A stretch of DNA of 64,000 bases from JAADFF01 sp013153035 (GCA_026184435.1 CP046447.1); one strand, 5' to 3'; shown: positions 51,781-59,423, counted from the stretch's first letter. Notes: a model not told the origin generated them from the letters alone. Numbers and translations are program-made.

Positions 51781-52166
51781 TAGGTCGATATAAACAAATA
51801 CAAAATCTTGGAGGACCAGAATCAACTAGATTAAATATTTCTCGTGCGCAAAAACAGGAGCAGAGAGTATCTGTTGGTTTATCTCCTTTTATGCAGGAGC
51901 TTGCTTCTTCTATGGGTATTAAATTTTCCAAACATGCACTTGATAGGATTAGATTCAGAAAAATTGATTTTACCCAAGATCATCTTTTAAGATTGGCTGA
52001 TGGTATCACCAAATTAAGAAATAAGGGGGTGAAAGAGGGTGTAGTCGTTATGGATGATCTTATAGCGGTTGTGGGTGTTAAAGATGGAACTGTTATTACG
52101 GTGAAAACCCCACCGTTTAAAAAAGATGCTGTTTTTTCCCAGATTGATGGGGTAGTGTTTGTATAA
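51777..52166 (+). CDS. Flagellar operon protein of the TIGR02530 type
   Basis: 129 aa. The central segment GIKFSKHALDRIRFRKIDFTQDHLLRLADGITKLRNKG and the ending VVMDDLIAVVGVKDGTVITV..FSQIDGVVFV match a small conserved protein lying between flgD and flgE in Firmicutes, Synergistota and Thermotogota. Its function is unknown; an association with hook assembly is inferred from position. The N-terminal ~35 residues are variable. The stop codon lies within a TATAAT box that may be the promoter for the flgE leader. Confidence 0.85.
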   Translation: MIGRYKQIQNLGGPESTRLNISRAQKQEQRVSVGLSPFMQELASSMGIKFSKHALDRIRFRKIDFTQDHLLRLADGITKLRNKGVKEGVVVMDDLIAVVGVKDGTVITVKTPPFKKDAVFSQIDGVVFV

Positions 52167-52167
52167 T
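52162..52167 (+). promoter_or_regulatory. Candidate -10 for a separate flgE transcript
   Basis: TATAAT overlapping the upstream stop codon, in the context TTGTATAATTC that is identical to the context before the operon start at 42259. No -35 consensus. Initiation a few bases downstream would give a ~90-base leader made wholly of the structured element. Confidence 0.4.
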
Positions 52168-52257
52168 TCGCGCGACGGTGGTTTGAGATATTGCCTGGGT
52201 AGCTGGACCGCACTGGCGGAGGCTCCCAGGCGCTTTAAAAAGCGCCAAAGGGAGGTG
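52168..52257 (+). promoter_or_regulatory. Switch-like structured leader of flgE (riboswitch candidate)
   Basis: Non-coding, 49 of the 79 bases from 52168 to 52246 are G/C, against about 40% around it. Fold A: GCCTGGG (52193-52199) pairs with CCCAGGC (52225-52231), enclosing AGC/GCT (52201-52203/52222-52224) and CCGC/GCGG (52208-52211/52216-52219) with loop ACTG. Fold B: GGCGCTT (52229-52235) pairs with AAGCGCC (52240-52246), and CTCCC (52223-52227) pairs with GGGAG (52250-52254), the core of the flgE ribosome binding site. A and B share 52223-52231 and exclude each other. A leaves the site free, B hides it. I find none of the conserved motifs of c-di-GMP-I, preQ1, TPP, cobalamin, fluoride or ZTP riboswitches. 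Confidence 0.62.
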
Positions 52258-52264
52258 TTTGTGT

Positions 52265-53878
52265 ATGTTGAGATCTTTCTTCACTGCCATTTCTGGCCTT
52301 AAGGCCCACAATACTCGTATTGATGTTATTTCAAACAATATTGCCAATGCTAATACTGTGGGCTATAAATCTGCTAAGGCCACTTTTAGAGATGTTTTGT
52401 ATCTCATGAATCGTGCAGCAAGGGCACCATATGCAGGTAGAGGAGGCACTAATCCTTCGCAGATAGGTTTAGGTGTTCAGGTGTCTAATATCAATAATAT
52501 TATGACTCAGGGAGCTATCCAAAAAACTGGTAGAATTACCGATCTTGCCATTCAGGGCGGAGGTTTCTTTGTTTTGTCTGATGGTCAGAGATATTTTTAT
52601 ACCCGTGATGGTAGTTTTGACATAGATACTAATGGTGCTCTTGTTAGTTCTGCTACTGGTCTTAAAGTTCAAGGCTGGAGTATTTCTCCTACTGCTAAGG
52701 TAAATGTCCATGGTTCAATTGATACATCTACGACAACACAAACCTTAATTCGTGTCTATGATGAATTAGGACAGGAACATGTGCTTACTGTAAAATTCGA
52801 CTCCACTACCAATGGTGTCATTGCTACTATTTACGACGGAGTTAATGCTTCTGCTCCTGTGGTTTTAAGCAACCATATTATTACGTTTGATGCATCGACC
52901 AATAGAGTTATTGGAGGACAGATAGCGAGTTTGAGATGGCATGGGCAGAATATTAGTATAGATTTCAATAATTTACAAAGTGCATCTGTAACAGCGATTT
53001 TTGCAGATCCTGATATTACTCCAGATGCTGGTAAAGTTGGTGATATCGTTATTCCTCAAGATATGAGTATGGCGCCTACTCCTACATCTTCTATATCTTT
53101 CAGCGGTAACCTTGATGCTGCTGCAACCGCCTCTGATAATATCACATTCAGTGTTAGTGGTATTATAGATTCTCTTGGAAGAGAACATGCCATGGTTGTT
53201 ACAATGACACCTAAAGATGGAAGCGCTAACACATGGATTGCCACAGTTAGTATTGGATCTAAAGTGTGGAAATTCGGTGTAACTTTTACCAATGATGGTA
53301 GGTTTGAGAGTGTTTATTACAACACAGCCGATCCAGCTGGTGATCCTTTTGATCCTGCAAACTCTGCAACAACTTCAGAGCCTACAATACCAATAGATCC
53401 TAATGATCCACTACTTTCTGAATTTGCCGGAGCTAATCCTATGGATATTAGGTTGACATTTAATGCTTTAACTCAATATGCGTCACAGTCTACTGTTTCA
53501 GGTTCTGCAGATGGTGTTAAAGAGGGGAAACTTGAAAGTTTCTTTATTACCCCAGATGGGCAAGTCGTTGGTACATTTACCAACGGGCTTGTTAAACCAT
53601 TAGCACAGATAGCCTTAGCTTCTTTCTCTAACCCTGCAGGTTTGCAGAGGGAAGGATCTAACTTGTGGTCTGATTCTGCAAATAGTGGCTTTGAAGGCTT
53701 TAAAACAGCTGATGACCTTGGGTCAGAGGTTATCTCCGGAGCTTTGGAGATGTCTAATGTAGATCTAGCAGAAGAATTTACAGATCTTATTATTACCCAG
53801 AGAGGTTTCCAGGCCAATAGTAGAGTGATAACAACGGCGGATGAAATCACATTAGAGATACTGAATATTAAGAGATAG
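52265..53878 (+). CDS. flgE: Flagellar hook protein FlgE
   Basis: Major subunit of the universal joint. 537 aa from ATG 52265 (7 bases after GGAGGTG; an in-frame TTG at 52259 is rejected). N terminus MLRSFFTAISGLKAHNTRIDVISNNIANANTVGYK and C terminus EFTDLIITQRGFQANSRVITTADEIT are the coiled D0 regions; GAIQKTGRITDLAIQGGGFFVL is the D1 motif shared with FlgF/FlgG. Thr/Ser/Asp-rich middle forms the exposed domains. Length is above Salmonella FlgE (403). It is preceded by the switch-like leader and followed by a terminator, so it can be expressed apart from its neighbours. Confidence 0.95.
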   Translation: MLRSFFTAISGLKAHNTRIDVISNNIANANTVGYKSAKATFRDVLYLMNRAARAPYAGRGGTNPSQIGLGVQVSNINNIMTQGAIQKTGRITDLAIQGGGFFVLSDGQRYFYTRDGSFDIDTNGALVSSATGLKVQGWSISPTAKVNVHGSIDTSTTTQTLIRVYDELGQEHVLTVKFDSTTNGVIATIYDGVNASAPVVLSNHIITFDASTNRVIGGQIASLRWHGQNISIDFNNLQSASVTAIFADPDITPDAGKVGDIVIPQDMSMAPTPTSSISFSGNLDAAATASDNITFSVSGIIDSLGREHAMVVTMTPKDGSANTWIATVSIGSKVWKFGVTFTNDGRFESVYYNTADPAGDPFDPANSATTSEPTIPIDPNDPLLSEFAGANPMDIRLTFNALTQYASQSTVSGSADGVKEGKLESFFITPDGQVVGTFTNGLVKPLAQIALASFSNPAGLQREGSNLWSDSANSGFEGFKTADDLGSEVISGALEMSNVDLAEEFTDLIITQRGFQANSRVITTADEITLEILNIKR

Positions 53879-53890
53879 TAGCCGATATAA

Positions 53891-53921
53891 GTAAGGGAAG
53901 GGGTTATGCTCCTTCCCTTAC
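53891..53921 (+). terminator. Intrinsic terminator after flgE
   Basis: GTAAGGGAAGG (53891-53901) pairs perfectly with CCTTCCCTTAC (53911-53921) around a 9-base loop, tail ACTTTTAC. Ends the flgE message; flbD starts 24 bases later, so some read-through is expected. Confidence 0.85.
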
Positions 53922-53944
53922 ACTTTTACATTGGGGGTGGTAAC

Positions 53945-54160
53945 GTGATAAAACTGCATAGGCTTAATGGAACTGTGTTTTACCTTAATCCTGAGCACAT
54001 TGAACTTATTGAAGAAACCCCCAATACCGTTGTTACATTGACAAATGGTCATAAGTATGTAGTTAAGGAGTCCATAGATGAAATAATAGAACTTATAGTA
54101 GAATTTAAAGGGAGATTTCTTATTCGGAGACAGCATGGGGTAGAGGAGGTTAGTGACTAA
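53945..54160 (+). CDS. flbD: Flagellar protein FlbD
   Basis: 71-residue protein always found between flgE and motA in many Firmicutes and related phyla. MIKLHRLNGTVFYLNPEHIELIEETPNTVVTLTNGHKYVVKES is the FlbD signature: a small beta protein with a conserved Leu/Asn core. Function is not established; a link to hook or stator assembly is inferred. GTG at 53945, after GGGGGTGG. Its stop shares one base with the motA ATG (TAATG). Confidence 0.92.
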   Translation: MIKLHRLNGTVFYLNPEHIELIEETPNTVVTLTNGHKYVVKESIDEIIELIVEFKGRFLIRRQHGVEEVSD

Positions 54161-54951
54161 TGGATATAGCACTACTTGCGGGTTTGGGTTTAGCGACTAT
54201 ATTAGTTATATCAGGTATGCTTGGTGGTGTGCCAATTTCTACATTTATTAGTTTGCCTTCTGCTTTACTTACCATTGGTGGTTCACTGGGTGCAACGATT
54301 GCCTCCTTACCTTTAAAGACGATAACAGGTATTGGTGGTGTTATTAGTGCTGCTCTAAAAGGGGTTACACTAGATCCTGTTCAACTTGTTACGACGCTGG
54401 TAAACCTTGCATACAGGGCAAGAAAAGAAGGACTCTTGTCTTTGGAGGAAGCTATACAAGAAATAGAAGATGACTTCCTAAAGAGAGGGGTTCAGCTTGT
54501 TGTAGACGGTGTTGATCCTGAGTCTGTTAGGGGGATTTTAGAAGCAGATATTGAAGCCATGCAAGCCAGGCATGCAATGTATAAAAAGGTTTTTGACTAT
54601 TGGGGTGAATTGGCACCTGCTTATGGTATGATAGGTACCATTGTTGGTTTGATTAAAATGCTTAAACAGCTTGATGATCCGTCCACCATTGGTCCGTCCA
54701 TGGCTCTAGCTCTGATTACAACATTGTATGGTTCTATGGTGGCAAATATGTTCATGCTGCCCATAGGTAAAAAGTTGGCTGCAAACGACGAGATAGAGGC
54801 TGCTATTAGGCAGATGGTTGTTGAAGGGCTCTTAGCTATACAGGCAGGAGAGAATCCTCGAGTTTTAGAAGAAAGGCTCAAATCGTTTCTTTCTCCAGCA
54901 GATCGTAAGGCTGTTGAAGAAGCATTGTCTGGTGGAGGAGGCGGACAGTAA
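54160..54951 (+). CDS. motA: Flagellar motor stator protein MotA
   Basis: Stator ion-channel subunit. 263 aa with four membrane segments (about 2-20, 32-52, 150-170, 183-203). GGSLGATIASLP near the first pair, the large cytoplasmic loop with charged residues for FliG contact (RKEGLLSLEEAIQEIEDDFLKRGVQ) and APAYGMIGTIVGLIKMLKQLDDPSTIGPSMALALITTLYG in the second pair are diagnostic. It pairs with MotB. Whether the ion is H+ or Na+ cannot be decided by eye; the Na+ decarboxylase makes a sodium gradient available. Confidence 0.96.
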   Translation: MDIALLAGLGLATILVISGMLGGVPISTFISLPSALLTIGGSLGATIASLPLKTITGIGGVISAALKGVTLDPVQLVTTLVNLAYRARKEGLLSLEEAIQEIEDDFLKRGVQLVVDGVDPESVRGILEADIEAMQARHAMYKKVFDYWGELAPAYGMIGTIVGLIKMLKQLDDPSTIGPSMALALITTLYGSMVANMFMLPIGKKLAANDEIEAAIRQMVVEGLLAIQAGENPRVLEERLKSFLSPADRKAVEEALSGGGGGQ

Positions 54952-55782
54952 GTGGCAAAAAATAAATGTAAATGTGAAGAAGGTGGAGGGGCACCATTAT
55001 GGTGTTTGAGTTATGGTGACCTTGTTACTAATACTCTTGTTTTCTTCATTTTGCTATATGCGTTTTCGACAATTAATCCTGTGAAGTTTGAGCAGATAGC
55101 ATTTTCCTTTATTATTACATTTGGTGGAAGTTTAGGAGTTTTACCGGCTAATCCTATTTTTACCCCACCTATGCCCGTACCTCCGGATGTTATTCAAGTT
55201 GGTCCTATGACAGTTATGCAGACTTATGCTAATGCCGAAGGAGCTGCCAAAGAGATACAAAAAGCCGTAGAAGAGGCTCTTAAGGAAAAACTCTCAAAGA
55301 TGGGAAAAGAGGAACAAAAAATATTATCTGAACTTGCCAAACAGCCTGTTGAGGTTAAGACGGCTAGTGGAGAAATTACTTTAATTTTGCAGGGTGATAT
55401 TTTCTTCGATTTGGGAAAGGCTACAATAAAACCGGAAATGAAAGCAGCCTTGAAAAAACTCGTTCCAGTATTGGCAAATGCCAACGGAGAGATATGTATT
55501 ACGGGACATACCGATAATATTCCTATTCATACACCCCAGTTTCCATCAAACTGGGAGCTAGGTGCTGCCCGTGCTTTAGCTGTTTTGCATTTCTTTGAAA
55601 AGGAGGGAATTAATCCCGCCAAAATGTGTGCTGCTACATATGGCGAGTATAGACCACGTTATCCTAATGATACGCCAGAACATAGAGCACTTAACAGGAG
55701 AGTTGAGATAAATATTAAGATACCAGAGACACCATCGTTAACAGGTACCTCTACTGCTTCGTCTAAGGGGGGACAGAAATGA
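54952..55782 (+). CDS. motB: Flagellar motor stator protein MotB
   Basis: Stator subunit that anchors to peptidoglycan. 276 aa: N terminus MAKNKCKCEEGG, a single membrane segment with the ion-binding Asp23 (CLSYGDLVTNTLVFFILLYAFS; usually YADxxT), a linker, and an OmpA-like domain with ITGHTDNIPI and NWELGAARALAVLHFF. Cys6 and Cys8 at the N terminus are unusual for MotB. The GTG start directly abuts the motA stop and the end overlaps fliL by ATGA. Confidence 0.95.
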   Translation: MAKNKCKCEEGGGAPLWCLSYGDLVTNTLVFFILLYAFSTINPVKFEQIAFSFIITFGGSLGVLPANPIFTPPMPVPPDVIQVGPMTVMQTYANAEGAAKEIQKAVEEALKEKLSKMGKEEQKILSELAKQPVEVKTASGEITLILQGDIFFDLGKATIKPEMKAALKKLVPVLANANGEICITGHTDNIPIHTPQFPSNWELGAARALAVLHFFEKEGINPAKMCAATYGEYRPRYPNDTPEHRALNRRVEINIKIPETPSLTGTSTASSKGGQK

Positions 55783-56210
55783 AGAAATTGCTACCAATAT
55801 TGATACCTATTATTGCAGCGATTTTGGGTATTGCTATAGGAGGATTTGTAATTGGTCCTATGCTTATTCCTAAACCTCCTACAGTTGAGCCACAAGAAGG
55901 AGTATTATATTCTTTGGGAAAGATGCAAATTAATCTAGATGAAATGTCATATATTGTTATTATGTCACCTGTTTTAGAGTTTAGAGATCAGAAAACACTG
56001 GATGAGATCATGAAAAAGGATCCAAACTTGTCTGAGATAAAAAATATTATTATTCGAACTTTAGCTAAGTTCAAGCCAGAAGATTTTGTAGGGGATAGAA
56101 GAAGAGCAACTATGGCAGCTGTTGTGGAAGCTATTAATAACTTTTATGGAGATAAGGTTGTATTAAGGATATTTGTTACGGAACTACTTATATCTAAACT
56201 TCCACAGTAA
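55779..56210 (+). CDS. fliL: Flagellar basal body-associated protein FliL (copy 1)
   Basis: Single-pass membrane protein (143 aa) that surrounds the stator and supports torque. Membrane segment about residues 5-27 (PILIPIIAAILGIAIGGFVIGP), then an external stomatin-like domain with LEFRDQKTLDEIMKKDPNLSEIKNIIIRTLAKFKPEDF and a final LLISKLP. ATGA overlap with motB. A second, related copy follows after 14 bases. Confidence 0.92.
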   Translation: MKKLLPILIPIIAAILGIAIGGFVIGPMLIPKPPTVEPQEGVLYSLGKMQINLDEMSYIVIMSPVLEFRDQKTLDEIMKKDPNLSEIKNIIIRTLAKFKPEDFVGDRRRATMAAVVEAINNFYGDKVVLRIFVTELLISKLPQ

Positions 56211-56224
56211 AGGAGGGTGGGGAT

Positions 56225-56671
56225 GTGAAAAAGCTACTTGTACCGATACTTATTGCAATAGTTGCTATTGCCGTCGGTTTAGCTATAGGTGTATTTTTCA
56301 TAGGTCCGAAAATGGCTCCCAAAGCCGAGGATAAAACGCAGGAATCGACCAAGGATGAATCTGTACTATATGATATGCCTAAAATGACCATAAATCTATC
56401 TGATTATTCGTGGATAGTGCAGATAAAGTTGACATTGAAATTTAAGGATCAAAAAACTCTTGATGAGATAACAGCCAAAGATCCTGACATGGCAGCTATA
56501 AAGGATATAATCATAAGTGTTATTAGTAGAAAGAAACCGGGTGATTTCACATCGGAAGGCATGGATCAGATAATGAATGAGATAAAAGAAGCTATCAATG
56601 ATTTTTATGGAAAGACCGTTGTCGTAGATGTGTTTTATACAGAAAAACTAATAACAAAATTACCCATGTAG
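56225..56671 (+). CDS. Flagellar basal body-associated protein FliL (copy 2)
   Basis: Tandem paralogue of the preceding FliL, 148 aa, same layout: membrane segment at 4-27, then YDMPKMTINLSDYSWIVQIKLTLKFKDQKTLDEITAKDPDMAAIKDIII and the ending YTEKLITKLPM. The two share the KFKDQKTLDEI core and the KLP end but differ in the linker (here acidic: EDKTQESTKDES). The copies may form a mixed ring or serve separate stator states; nothing in the sequence decides. GTG start, following GGAGGGTGG. Confidence 0.9.
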   Translation: MKKLLVPILIAIVAIAVGLAIGVFFIGPKMAPKAEDKTQESTKDESVLYDMPKMTINLSDYSWIVQIKLTLKFKDQKTLDEITAKDPDMAAIKDIIISVISRKKPGDFTSEGMDQIMNEIKEAINDFYGKTVVVDVFYTEKLITKLPM

Positions 56672-56686
56672 GGGGAATTGATATTG

Positions 56687-57766
56687 GTGCCAGATATTCT
56701 CAGTCAGGAAGAAATTGATGCCTTGCTTGCTGCTCTTGAAACCGGTGAGGTTAAAATTGAAGAAGAGACAAAAAAGCAAGATGTAAAGATATATGATTTT
56801 CGCCGTCCTGATAAGTTGTCTAAAGATCAGCTTAGAACAATTCAAATGATATTTGAGAACTTTACCCGTTCTGCCGTTACCGGTCTTTCAGGTTATTTGC
56901 GTACAGCTATAGAAATTAATCTTGTGTCTGTAGATCAGGTCACATATCAAGAGTATATTCGTTCGTTAACAGAACCAACATTTATGGTTATAGAAGATGT
57001 CAGTGAGTCGGCTAACATCATTCTTGAAATGTCTTTACCTCTTGTTTTCATTATTATTGATAAACTTCTTGGTGGTCCAGGAAAGCCGATATCTAATCTT
57101 AGAGGTCTGACAACTCTGGAAGAGAAACTTATGCAGCGTATTGTTGATATTATTAACTCTTCTTTATCAGAAGCTTGGCAACCCGTTGCCAATTGGAATT
57201 TTCAAGCTGTAAGACTTGAATATTCTCCGAGTTTTGTTCAGCTTGTTCCTCCAAGTGATATTACAGCTGTCACGACTATGGAGGTAAAAATGCAGGAAAT
57301 GACGGGAATAATGACTGTGGCTATTCCTTATGTTGTCTTAGAGCCTTATGTTCAAAAACTCTCTGCTCAGATGTGGTTTACCAGTATTAGGAAGATTAAG
57401 CGTGATAAGAAAAAGGTACTTAATACAATTAAAGACGTTATGTTTGATGTTGCAGCTGTTATTGGGGAAACTGACATTCCCATTAATGATTTACTGCTTC
57501 TAGAGGTTGGGGATGTTATAATTTTAGATAGAAAAGTTAACGAACCTATTGATGTAGAGGTTGAAGGCCATAAGCTATATAAGGCCATACCTGGCACCGT
57601 AGGCAGAACAAGGGCTGTTAAGGTTGTTAGTTATAGAGAGGATAAGAGCATAGAGGAGTCTATGCGAGAATTAGGATTGGATATTAATACTCTAGATATA
57701 TTAGCCGAAGAGTCTGAAGAGACTAAGGATACGGGCGAAGAAGAAAAAGAAGGGGGTAAAGAATAG
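56687..57766 (+). CDS. fliM: Flagellar motor switch protein FliM
   Basis: Switch protein that binds CheY-P. 359 aa; LSQEEIDALLAAL at the N terminus is the CheY-P-binding peptide, VKIYDFRRPDKLSKDQLRTIQMIFENFTR the domain junction, LLGGPGKP the GGxG motif that contacts FliG, and the C-terminal SpoA/FliN-like domain follows (EVGDVIILDRKVNEPIDV). It ends in an acidic tail. The start is uncertain: GTG 56687, TTG 56684 and TTG 56678 are in frame, with GGGGG at 56671-56675. It shares one base with fliY. Confidence 0.95.
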   Translation: MPDILSQEEIDALLAALETGEVKIEEETKKQDVKIYDFRRPDKLSKDQLRTIQMIFENFTRSAVTGLSGYLRTAIEINLVSVDQVTYQEYIRSLTEPTFMVIEDVSESANIILEMSLPLVFIIIDKLLGGPGKPISNLRGLTTLEEKLMQRIVDIINSSLSEAWQPVANWNFQAVRLEYSPSFVQLVPPSDITAVTTMEVKMQEMTGIMTVAIPYVVLEPYVQKLSAQMWFTSIRKIKRDKKKVLNTIKDVMFDVAAVIGETDIPINDLLLLEVGDVIILDRKVNEPIDVEVEGHKLYKAIPGTVGRTRAVKVVSYREDKSIEESMRELGLDINTLDILAEESEETKDTGEEEKEGGKE

Positions 57767-58734
57767 TGCCAACAAGGGAAGAAGTATGGAAACCCCTAAT
57801 TGATTCACTTGCTGATGTTTTACAAGGAGTTCTTGGAAAGTCGGTCACAATGAATTTGGGAGAAGAGGTAGAGCCTTCTGCTATTGAAAGTGACCTTGGC
57901 AAGGTGTTTTACGCGTCTTATAACCTGTCAGGAGATTTATCTGGTAGTGCTGCTATTGTTTTGAGGGGAGAAGATGCCCTTAATATAGCTAATCTTATGC
58001 TTCAGGTTTTTGGTATGATGGCAGCTACCCTTGAAGATGATATGGTGGTTAGTACTCTTGCCGAGCTTGCCAATCAAATGATTAGTGCCTTTACCAATAC
58101 AATGGCTGGAACATACGGCAAAACGTCTGATATAGAGCCTGTAGATAATCAAATACTATCTGTTGATGAAATTCCCGATAACCTTAAATATTTTGCCATA
58201 TCCACTGAAATTGAAGGTATTGGAAATACTACAATGTATATTGGTCTTAGCCCTGAGGTAGTGGATATCATTGAAAGCTTTGCCAGTGCTCCTCAATCCG
58301 AGGAGCCAGTGCCTGAATCCACCGTTTCAGGAGAAGCTACAAGTTCCACGTCTCCTCCTGCGGGCAGTTCTGTTGGTCCAACAGATTTTGTAAGTGGTAA
58401 AATTGCTCGAGGTACAGAAGATGTGCAGGAAGTTGATTTTGCTCCTCTTCAACCAGCAGATAGTGTAAAGCCTTACCCTGAGAACTTAGAGCTTTTACTT
58501 GATGTGAATGTTACGATTTCAGTAGAAATTGGTCGTACAAAGATGACTTTAAGAGAGCTATTGTCATTGGGTGAAGGGTCTATTATCCAGCTTGATAAAC
58601 TTGCAGGTGAACCTATGAATGTACTTGTTAATGGTAAAGTGATAGCCCGTGGTGAAGTTGTCGTTATAGATGAGTCATTTGGTGTTAGAATATTAGAGAT
58701 AGTAGATAAAAGAGAGAGATTAATGAATGTGTAA
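57766..58734 (+). CDS. fliY: Flagellar motor switch phosphatase FliY (CheC-like + FliN)
   Basis: 322 aa. The N-terminal ~180 residues are a CheC/CheX-like domain with the phosphatase-type helix STLAELANQMISAFTN (Glu and Asn of the ExxN motif). A Ser/Pro-rich linker (~185-215) follows, then the C-terminal FliN domain LLLDVNVTISVEIGRTKMTLRELLSLGEGSIIQLDK. The EIDALL CheY-binding peptide seen in Bacillus FliY is absent at the N terminus (MPTREEVWKPLIDSL). It forms the C-ring base and may dephosphorylate CheY-P, whose gene follows. GTG start overlapping the fliM stop by one base. Confidence 0.9.
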   Translation: MPTREEVWKPLIDSLADVLQGVLGKSVTMNLGEEVEPSAIESDLGKVFYASYNLSGDLSGSAAIVLRGEDALNIANLMLQVFGMMAATLEDDMVVSTLAELANQMISAFTNTMAGTYGKTSDIEPVDNQILSVDEIPDNLKYFAISTEIEGIGNTTMYIGLSPEVVDIIESFASAPQSEEPVPESTVSGEATSSTSPPAGSSVGPTDFVSGKIARGTEDVQEVDFAPLQPADSVKPYPENLELLLDVNVTISVEIGRTKMTLRELLSLGEGSIIQLDKLAGEPMNVLVNGKVIARGEVVVIDESFGVRILEIVDKRERLMNV

Positions 58735-58754
58735 ATTTATAGGAGGTGTTGGCC

Positions 58755-59120
58755 GTGGGTAAAAAGGTGCTTATTGTAGATGATGCGGCTTTTATGAGAA
58801 TGATGATTAAAAACATTCTTACCAAGAATGGTTTTGAAGTTGTCGGTGAAGCATCTAATGGTGCTGAAGCCGTTGAGCTGTATAAAAAACTTAAACCAGA
58901 TCTAGTAACAATGGATATTACCATGCCAGAAATGGATGGTATAGAGGCACTTAAGAAGATAAAAGAGATTGATCCCAATGCCAAGGTTATTATGGTTAGT
59001 GCTATGGGGCAGCAGCAACTTGTTATCGAGGCTATTCAGGCAGGTGCTAAAGATTTTATTGTCAAGCCATTCCAGCCTGATAGATTACTCGAAGCTGTCA
59101 ATAAAGCGCTATCTTCATGA
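58755..59120 (+). CDS. cheY: Chemotaxis response regulator CheY
   Basis: Single receiver domain, 121 aa. Acidic pair Asp9-Asp10, phosphoacceptor Asp54 in VTMDITMPEMDG, Ser82 in MVSAMGQ and Lys104 in FIVKPF are all in place. CheY-P binds FliM to switch rotation. GTG at 58755 is 6 bases after AGGAGGTG; an upstream in-frame start at 58746 falls within that site. Position between fliY and fliO is as in Bacillus and Thermotoga. The kinase CheA and receptors are not in the window. Confidence 0.96.
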   Translation: MGKKVLIVDDAAFMRMMIKNILTKNGFEVVGEASNGAEAVELYKKLKPDLVTMDITMPEMDGIEALKKIKEIDPNAKVIMVSAMGQQQLVIEAIQAGAKDFIVKPFQPDRLLEAVNKALSS

Positions 59121-59126
59121 TAGAGT

Positions 59127-59423
59127 ATGAGTTGGTATTTGTATCTTTATGTCTTTATAACACTACTAATAATTGGTGGTAGTGCGTGGTTTATAATCTG
59201 GTTAAAGAAGAAAATAGCCCCCTGGAATAGTAACACAGGGGGCTTTATTATTGTTGATAGGTTTGTGATTGATTTTAAATGGCATATTGTTGTTTTGAAG
59301 TATAGAGATAAATATTATATGGTGGCTTTTTCTGATAAAGATTTTCGTTTGCTTGATATCTGGGAGGAAGAAAAACATACTAGCAGTGGTGAGGTCTCGT
59401 TTAAGGAGGTACTAGGAGAGTGA
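59127..59423 (+). CDS. fliO: Flagellar biosynthesis protein FliO (short)
   Basis: 98 aa: an N-terminal membrane segment (YLYVFITLLIIGGSAWFIIWL), a basic stretch KKKIAPWN, then a small beta domain IIVDRFVIDFKWHIVVLKYRDKYYMVAF typical of FliO/FliZ, which helps FliP assemble. Similarity in this family is weak; topology and the cheY-fliO-fliP order support it. Its stop overlaps fliP (GTGA). A 9-bp terminator-like hairpin lies in codons 30-40. Confidence 0.85.
   Translation: MSWYLYLYVFITLLIIGGSAWFIIWLKKKIAPWNSNTGGFIIVDRFVIDFKWHIVVLKYRDKYYMVAFSDKDFRLLDIWEEEKHTSSGEVSFKEVLGE
59216..59244 (+). promoter_or_regulatory. Terminator-like hairpin inside fliO
   Basis: AGCCCCCTG (59216-59224) pairs with CAGGGGGCT (59236-59244) around an 11-base loop, followed by TTATTATTGTTG. 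It is 90 bases into fliO and 96 bases after the cheY stop, between the switch/chemotaxis genes and the export-gate genes. Confidence 0.45.

Noticed and set aside
52168..52257. Known c-di-GMP-I riboswitch in front of flgE
   Set aside because: It contains GGTAGCTGG-like bases, but the conserved GCAAA segments and the GNRA hairpin are missing.
58811..58829. Hairpin in cheY (CATTCTT/AAGAATG)
   Set aside because: A 7-bp AT-rich stem; too weak to add to the set of early-ORF hairpins.
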